Of a DNA stretch of 47,004 nt, positions 43,224 to 47,004 are shown piece after piece (the stretch's first letter is position 1; every line of letters starts with the position of its first letter). Origin of the DNA: an uncultured Lachnospiraceae bacterium. GTDB taxonomy: Bacteria; Bacillota; Clostridia; Lachnospirales; Lachnospiraceae. A model generated the notes under the pieces. It made no database searches. It had not been told where the DNA came from and saw only the letters and a list, made by a program, of their open reading frames with translations. The stretch lies in contig ONHG01000021.1 of assembly GCA_900317585.1 (NCBI GenBank), positions 1-47,004 on the forward strand, read 5' to 3'. Position numbers and translations under genes: made by a program.

Positions 43224-44234
43224 ATGGCATTATTTGAATCATATGAAAGAAGAATAGACCAGATCAATGCTGTACTTAACAGCTATGGTATCAGCTCAAT
43301 CGAAGAAGCTGAAAAGATTACAAAGGACGCTGGACTTGATGTTTACGATCAGGTAAAGAAAATCCAGCCAATCTGTTTCGAGAACGCTTGCTGGGCATAC
43401 ACAGTTGGTGCAGCAATCGCAATCAAAAAAGGATGTAGAAGAGCAGCAGACGCTGCAGCAGCAATCGGAGAGGGACTTCAGGCATTCTGTATCCCTGGAT
43501 CAGTTGCTGATCACCGTAAGGTAGGTTTAGGACATGGTAACCTTGGAAAGATGCTCCTCGAGGAGGAGACAGAGTGCTTCTGTTTCTTAGCAGGTCACGA
43601 GTCATTCGCAGCCGCTGAGGGTGCTATCGGAATCGCTGAGAAGGCAAACAAGGTTCGTCAGAAACCACTGCGTGTTATCCTTAACGGACTTGGAAAAGAC
43701 GCTGCACAGATCATCTCACGTATCAACGGATTCACATTCGTAGAGACACAGTATGACTACAAGGCAGCTAAGCTCAACATCGTTTCTGAGCATGCATACT
43801 CAGACGGACTCCGTGCAACAGTTAAGTGTTACGGTGCAGATGATGTTCAGGAAGGTGTTGCAATCATGCATCACGAGAACGTTGGTGTTTCTATCACAGG
43901 AAACTCTACAAACCCAACTCGTTTCCAGCATCCGGTAGCAGGTACATACAAGAAAGAGTGTATCGAGCAGGGCAAGAAGTACTTCTCAGTAGCATCAGGC
44001 GGTGGTACAGGACGTACACTTCACCCAGACAACATGGCAGCAGGACCAGCTTCATACGGTATGACAGATACAATGGGACGTATGCATTCAGATGCACAGT
44101 TTGCAGGATCTTCATCAGTTCCGGCTCACGTTGAGATGATGGGACTTATCGGAATGGGTAATAACCCAATGGTTGGTGCTACAGTAGCAGTTGCCGTTTC
44201 TGTTCAGCAGGCTGCTGATGAGGGCAAATTCTAG
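43224..44234 (+). CDS. GGGtGRT protein (uncharacterised, highly conserved)
   Basis: A 336-aa protein named after the motif seen at residues 259-265 in VASGGGTGRTLHPDNMAAGP. Other visible stretches are CFENACWAYTVGAAIAIKKG, GLGHGNLGKMLLEEETECFC and NGLGKDAAQIISRINGFTFV. It has no membrane segment. In Clostridia it is found beside the IscU-like gene seen here. Function is not established; the strong codon bias (nearly uniform preferred codons) and AAAGGAG ribosome site suggest high expression. Fe-S or radical-type chemistry is possible from the partner (inference). A long terminator follows. Confidence 0.88.
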   Translation: MALFESYERRIDQINAVLNSYGISSIEEAEKITKDAGLDVYDQVKKIQPICFENACWAYTVGAAIAIKKGCRRAADAAAAIGEGLQAFCIPGSVADHRKVGLGHGNLGKMLLEEETECFCFLAGHESFAAAEGAIGIAEKANKVRQKPLRVILNGLGKDAAQIISRINGFTFVETQYDYKAAKLNIVSEHAYSDGLRATVKCYGADDVQEGVAIMHHENVGVSITGNSTNPTRFQHPVAGTYKKECIEQGKKYFSVASGGGTGRTLHPDNMAAGPASYGMTDTMGRMHSDAQFAGSSSVPAHVEMMGLIGMGNNPMVGATVAVAVSVQQAADEGKF

Positions 44235-44282
44235 TCTGTAGATGGCTTAAAACCTTATAAAACCGCTTAAAACGGGCATTTA

Positions 44283-44332
44283 CAGGGCAAATCAAATTCG
44301 ATATAATTCGGTTTGATTTGCCCTGATTTTTT
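44283..44332 (+). terminator. Strong intrinsic terminator after the GGGtGRT gene
   Basis: CAGGGCAAATCAAA (44283-44296) pairs perfectly with TTTGATTTGCCCTG (44312-44325), followed by A and six T. It is the last clearly host-type feature before the integrase element. Confidence 0.92.
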
Positions 44333-44337
44333 AATTT

Positions 44338-44399
44338 ACTTGCATCTACTTGCTATATAATATGTGCTACTTGCTACGAAGATTTCCATTTACTTGCTA
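44338..44399 (+). repeat. Phased ACTTGCTA repeats, probable integrase arm sites
   Basis: ACTTGCTA occurs at 44348-44355, 44369-44376 and 44392-44399, with a shorter ACTTGCA at 44338-44344. Spacings of 10, 21 and 23 bp are near whole helical turns. They lie between the host terminator and the integrase gene, as expected of arm-binding sites in an att region. Confidence 0.6.
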
Positions 44400-44506
44400 C
44401 GCACTTCATCCATGTATTTAGATTGTAAGTTATTTTTAGAAATAAGTTCGGTCTGGAGTCTACTTATAAAAAGTGTAATTTATTTTTTGAAGGAGGCTTT
44501 ATTCAT

Positions 44507-45730
44507 ATGGCTTATAAGGAGAGAGGAAATGGTCAAGGTAGTGTAACAACACTTAAAGACTCAAAAGGAAAGAAAAAGTATCAAGTTAGAGTTACAGTAG
44601 GTAGTAAATTTGATGTAGAGAAGGAAAGAGTTATATATACTTCAAAATCTCTTGGGGTATTCAAGACTAAGGCAGAGGCAGAGGCTGTGCTTGCAGAGTA
44701 TAATTCGAGTCCTTATGACCTTACTACTAAGATTACTACAGTAGGTGAACTTTATGATTATTGGAGTGTAAAGTATTTTGAGAAGATAGCACCTAGTGCT
44801 AAACGAAGCGTTGAGTCAGCTTGGGCTTATTGCGAAAGCATTAAAAATCTTAAGTTGAAAAAATTAGGTAGCTCTCATATTAAAGATGTCATGGAAAATG
44901 GAACTCGAGAAATAATCAGGGGTAGTAAAAAAGAAGTAAGACATACTTCTACAAACACTAAACTTCGTATCAAGTCTATGTTTAATCTTATGCTAGATGA
45001 AGCTGTAGGTTTGAAATTAGTTACAAGTAATGTGGCTAGGAGCTTTGATGTAAAAGATATGCGTAAAGAGGCTGATTATCAAAAGAAAAAGAAATCGAGT
45101 TTTTCTAATGAAGAACTTGAACTTTTATGGAAAAATCTTGATTACAGATTTGTAGATATGATTTTGATAGGTATTTATTCAGGCTTCAGACCATCAGAGC
45201 TATGCAATATAGAAGTTAAAAATGTGGATTTAGAAAATAATACAATAGTCGAGGGTATGAAAACAGAAGCTGGTCGTGATAGAGTAGTTCCAATCCACCC
45301 ACTTATAAAGCCATTAGTTGAGAAAAGATATAATAAAGCTATCGAACTTAATTCAAATTGGCTATTCAATGATATTTACTCACCTACGAGTAAGCATGTT
45401 ACATATGATAAGTTCAGGCATAGATTTACTGAAATTATGCGGTATTTAGGTATACAAAATAAGACAGGACACTGCATTAGAGTTACTTTCATTACGATGG
45501 CATATACAGCAGGACTTCCAGAGTATGCTATTAAGCGTATTGTAGGACACTCTTTAAAAGGGAATGTGACGGATAGTGTGTATAATTTTGTTACTGCTGA
45601 CCAATTATACCAGTTTATGTGTCAGATACCACAATATATGAGTAAAGAAGCTCAGAAAAACATTCAGACAAGTAAGGAGTTATTAAGTGTTCTTGAAAGT
45701 CTGATTACAAATATGAAAATTGAAAAGTAA
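44507..45730 (+). CDS. Tyrosine integrase of an integrated element
   Basis: A 407-aa phage/ICE-type tyrosine recombinase. The N-terminal AP2-like arm-binding domain (QGSVTTLKDSKGKKKYQVRV) and SAM-like core-binding domain (about 75-185) precede the catalytic domain. Catalytic residues are all present: Arg228 in SGFRPSEL, Lys in MKTEAGRDR, His322 and Arg325 in GHCIRVTF, His348 in VGHSL and Tyr359 in SVYNF. The codon use is AT-rich, unlike the two genes before it. AAGGAGG precedes the ATG. It is transcribed into the element. Likely excision and integration enzyme for a mobile element of which only the left end is in the window. Confidence 0.95.
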   Translation: MAYKERGNGQGSVTTLKDSKGKKKYQVRVTVGSKFDVEKERVIYTSKSLGVFKTKAEAEAVLAEYNSSPYDLTTKITTVGELYDYWSVKYFEKIAPSAKRSVESAWAYCESIKNLKLKKLGSSHIKDVMENGTREIIRGSKKEVRHTSTNTKLRIKSMFNLMLDEAVGLKLVTSNVARSFDVKDMRKEADYQKKKKSSFSNEELELLWKNLDYRFVDMILIGIYSGFRPSELCNIEVKNVDLENNTIVEGMKTEAGRDRVVPIHPLIKPLVEKRYNKAIELNSNWLFNDIYSPTSKHVTYDKFRHRFTEIMRYLGIQNKTGHCIRVTFITMAYTAGLPEYAIKRIVGHSLKGNVTDSVYNFVTADQLYQFMCQIPQYMSKEAQKNIQTSKELLSVLESLITNMKIEK

Positions 45731-45753
45731 CTCATTCAGGGGTAGTTATCAAG

Positions 45754-45784
45754 GCACTAAGTGTAATAGCTTAGTGTCTTTTTT
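45754..45784 (+). terminator. Intrinsic terminator after the integrase
   Basis: CACTAAG (45755-45761) pairs with CTTAGTG (45770-45776) and TCTTTTTT follows. Confidence 0.8.
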
Positions 45785-45873
45785 AATTCAAGTAATAAAA
45801 GTTATTTAAGTTTTAAGTAAAAATACGCAATCTCTGTATAACCTTTGTATCAAATCGAAGGGGGTGTGAGCAG

Positions 45874-46095
45874 ATGAATAAAGAGTCATGTCTTATAGGT
45901 CTTTTAATTCTGGCAATTATAGCCTTACTTATATTTATATACAGCTTAATATGTAATATTCATAACTATAAAGCCATCAAGAGGAAAGAGCTATGTCAGA
46001 TAAGTGAATTTAGAGCCATAGTTACAGGACATACAACAATGATTTGCATTTGTATTTTAGTTATTATTGTTTGTGCTATCTTATTTCAGGGGTAG
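45874..46095 (+). CDS. Small two-helix membrane protein of the element
   Basis: A 73-aa protein with two transmembrane helices (GLLILAIIALLIFIYSLI at about 9-27, and MICICILVIIVCAILF at about 55-70) and a basic loop between them. No family recognised. AAGGGGGTG lies before the ATG at 45874. It ends in Phe-Gln-Gly encoded by the shared 14-bp motif, with the ribosome site of the next gene 3 bp behind. Probably part of a co-transcribed set with the next two genes. Confidence 0.6.
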   Translation: MNKESCLIGLLILAIIALLIFIYSLICNIHNYKAIKRKELCQISEFRAIVTGHTTMICICILVIIVCAILFQG

Positions 46096-46115
46096 TTAAG
46101 AAAGGAGTCTTATAT

Positions 46116-46412
46116 ATGATAGTAGAAGTTAGACCAGCAAAAGAAATTGGAGATTATTTATTTAATTGGTATTATCCAAATATTTATCTTGTAGATGACT
46201 CAGGTAAAGAGGAGTGTCTTAGTCCCAGCTCTAAGTTATTTCAAGTAACAATGGATGACTTGCCCGAAAGTACTAAGTCACTGGTTTTTAGTATGATACA
46301 GCAACAGAAGCAGGAGAGAATAGCTTTGAAAGCTGATATGATAGCAAAGCTAGGTCATGATTTTACTGTGTCAGGTGATATAGGTATTCGTTTAGGAACT
46401 TATAGCTTATGA
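46116..46412 (+). CDS. Small soluble hypothetical protein of the element
   Basis: Start at 46116 (MIVEVRPAKEIGDYL) is set by AAAGGAG (46101-46107) 8 bp upstream; the frame extends further up but without a ribosome site. The 98-aa protein has no membrane segment and no family I recognise; it is mildly acidic, with an Asp/Ser-rich centre. Its TGA overlaps the ATG of the next gene (ATGA), so the two are translationally coupled. Reliable as a gene because of the ribosome site and overlap. Confidence 0.6.
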   Translation: MIVEVRPAKEIGDYLFNWYYPNIYLVDDSGKEECLSPSSKLFQVTMDDLPESTKSLVFSMIQQQKQERIALKADMIAKLGHDFTVSGDIGIRLGTYSL

Positions 46413-46606
46413 TAGCTTTTGCTTTTATAGGGGTAGCTGTCTTTTCTCTCATTCAGGTGTTCTATAACTTATATAGGATAATATGTGAAGGAGAAAAGAC
46501 ATCTAAAGACCACAACAAGTATATAACAAAGCTTGTAGTTTATTTTGTTTTAGCTTTAGGTTTTTCAATAGCATTGAATATTTATGTTTCATATTTTCAG
46601 GGGTAG
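46409..46606 (+). CDS. Small two-helix membrane protein of the element
   Basis: A 65-aa protein with two predicted helices (AFAFIGVAVFSLIQVFYNLY at about 3-22, and LVVYFVLALGFSIALNIYVS at about 42-62) and a charged loop (CEGEKTSKDHNK). It begins in an ATGA overlap with the previous gene and ends in Tyr-Phe-Gln-Gly encoded by the shared 14-bp motif. No family recognised; general layout is like the 45874 gene. Confidence 0.6.
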   Translation: MIAFAFIGVAVFSLIQVFYNLYRIICEGEKTSKDHNKYITKLVVYFVLALGFSIALNIYVSYFQG

Positions 46607-46646
46607 TTAATAAAGCTACCTCTTTATCTCGAAAGGAGGTGCTTAA

Positions 46647-46895
46647 ATGAAGTTAATTACTTATTTTTACTTAGGTGTATCAGTAATATCAGCATGTTTC
46701 TCAGTAATATTGTCACTGCTTGCTTCTATTTGTATAGTCGAAGGTGTAATATGGCTAATAATGGGAATGATTAAGAAAGATAATTATGCCATAGAAAAAG
46801 GTCTTAACGCTTTTTATCAAATTATAAAGGGAATTCCGTGGATTTTATTTTTCACAGCTATTTTCTTTGCAACTCATGGTATATATAAGGGTTAA
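46647..46895 (+). CDS. Small multi-helix membrane protein of the element
   Basis: An 82-aa protein with two or three hydrophobic segments (YFYLGVSVISACFSVILSLL, ICIVEGVIWLIMGMI, GIPWILFFTAIFFATHG). AAAGGAGGT lies 7 bp before the ATG, one of the best ribosome sites in this part. It ends in Lys-Gly-stop, similar in form to but not identical with the other small genes. The last 109 bp of the window contain only a short 14-codon frame and a small hairpin (CTCAT/ATGAG near 46962-46975). Confidence 0.6.
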   Translation: MKLITYFYLGVSVISACFSVILSLLASICIVEGVIWLIMGMIKKDNYAIEKGLNAFYQIIKGIPWILFFTAIFFATHGIYKG

Positions 46896-47004
46896 GGGCT
46901 AAGTAATATGGCTCAATCACAAAACTTATGGGATTTAGGATTCCTCACATAATCAACTCTGCTCATATCAATGAGTTTTAAAAAGAAATACTCATCGTCA
47001 GGAT

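Larger units (their letters stand above)
45735..46609 (+). repeat. Three identical 14-bp repeats TTCAGGGGTAGTTA
   Basis: Perfect copies lie at 45735-45748, 46085-46098 and 46596-46609. In the last two CAGGGGTAG forms the end of a coding region (Gln-Gly-stop); the first lies in frame right behind the integrase stop. Diverged forms occur near 46427 (AGGGGTAGCT) and 46450 (CATTCAGGTGTT). Confidence 0.8.

Overview
The window looks like the chromosome of a Gram-positive, low-GC gut anaerobe of the Lachnospiraceae, close to Agathobacter/Roseburia. This rests on gene content and style (DUF5688, GGGtGRT protein, DUF5057 pilus protein, fused PotC-PotD, archaeal-type Asd, Spo0A-type regulator), strong AGGAGG ribosome binding sites and many intrinsic terminators. 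The species is inferred; no 16S gene is present.

Positions 1-14851 hold the 3' end of an Rpn-family nuclease/transposase gene and then a compact type IV pilus locus on the plus strand: a major pilin, prepilin peptidase, a fused PilM-PilN, PilO, four minor pilins (one 779 aa, lacking Glu5 like GspK) and a 1614-aa membrane-anchored DUF5057 protein, closed by a clear terminator. The motor genes (PilB, PilT, PilC) are not in the window. Phased A-tracts lie in front of pilM.

Positions 14875-22429 hold a heterodimeric ABC exporter with asymmetric ATP sites, a short Spo0A-like regulator that keeps the DNA-binding domain but has lost the phosphoacceptor and half of its receiver (two 0A boxes lie in its own promoter), glycogen synthase GlgA with a structured leader, and a DUF5688 gene on the minus strand. 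Positions 22472-27364 (minus strand) are a polyamine uptake operon (potA, potB, potCD), its likely XRE-cupin regulator and tRNA-Thr(CGU). Positions 27452-30305 are a YtrA-type GntR/ABC/membrane module.

Positions 30383-44332 are mostly housekeeping genes: an HD phosphohydrolase, QueH, ArgH, Asd, a 218-bp long-hairpin element that looks like a structured non-coding RNA, a MATE exporter, a DUF234 ATPase with a broken P-loop joined to a topoisomerase III with five C-terminal zinc modules, a GlmU-like hexapeptide protein, and an IscU-like scaffold paired with the GGGtGRT protein.

From about 44338 to the end is the left part of an integrated element: helically phased repeats (probable integrase arm sites), a complete tyrosine integrase and an array of small, mostly membrane proteins whose gene ends share an identical 14-bp motif. 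The right end of the element is outside the window.
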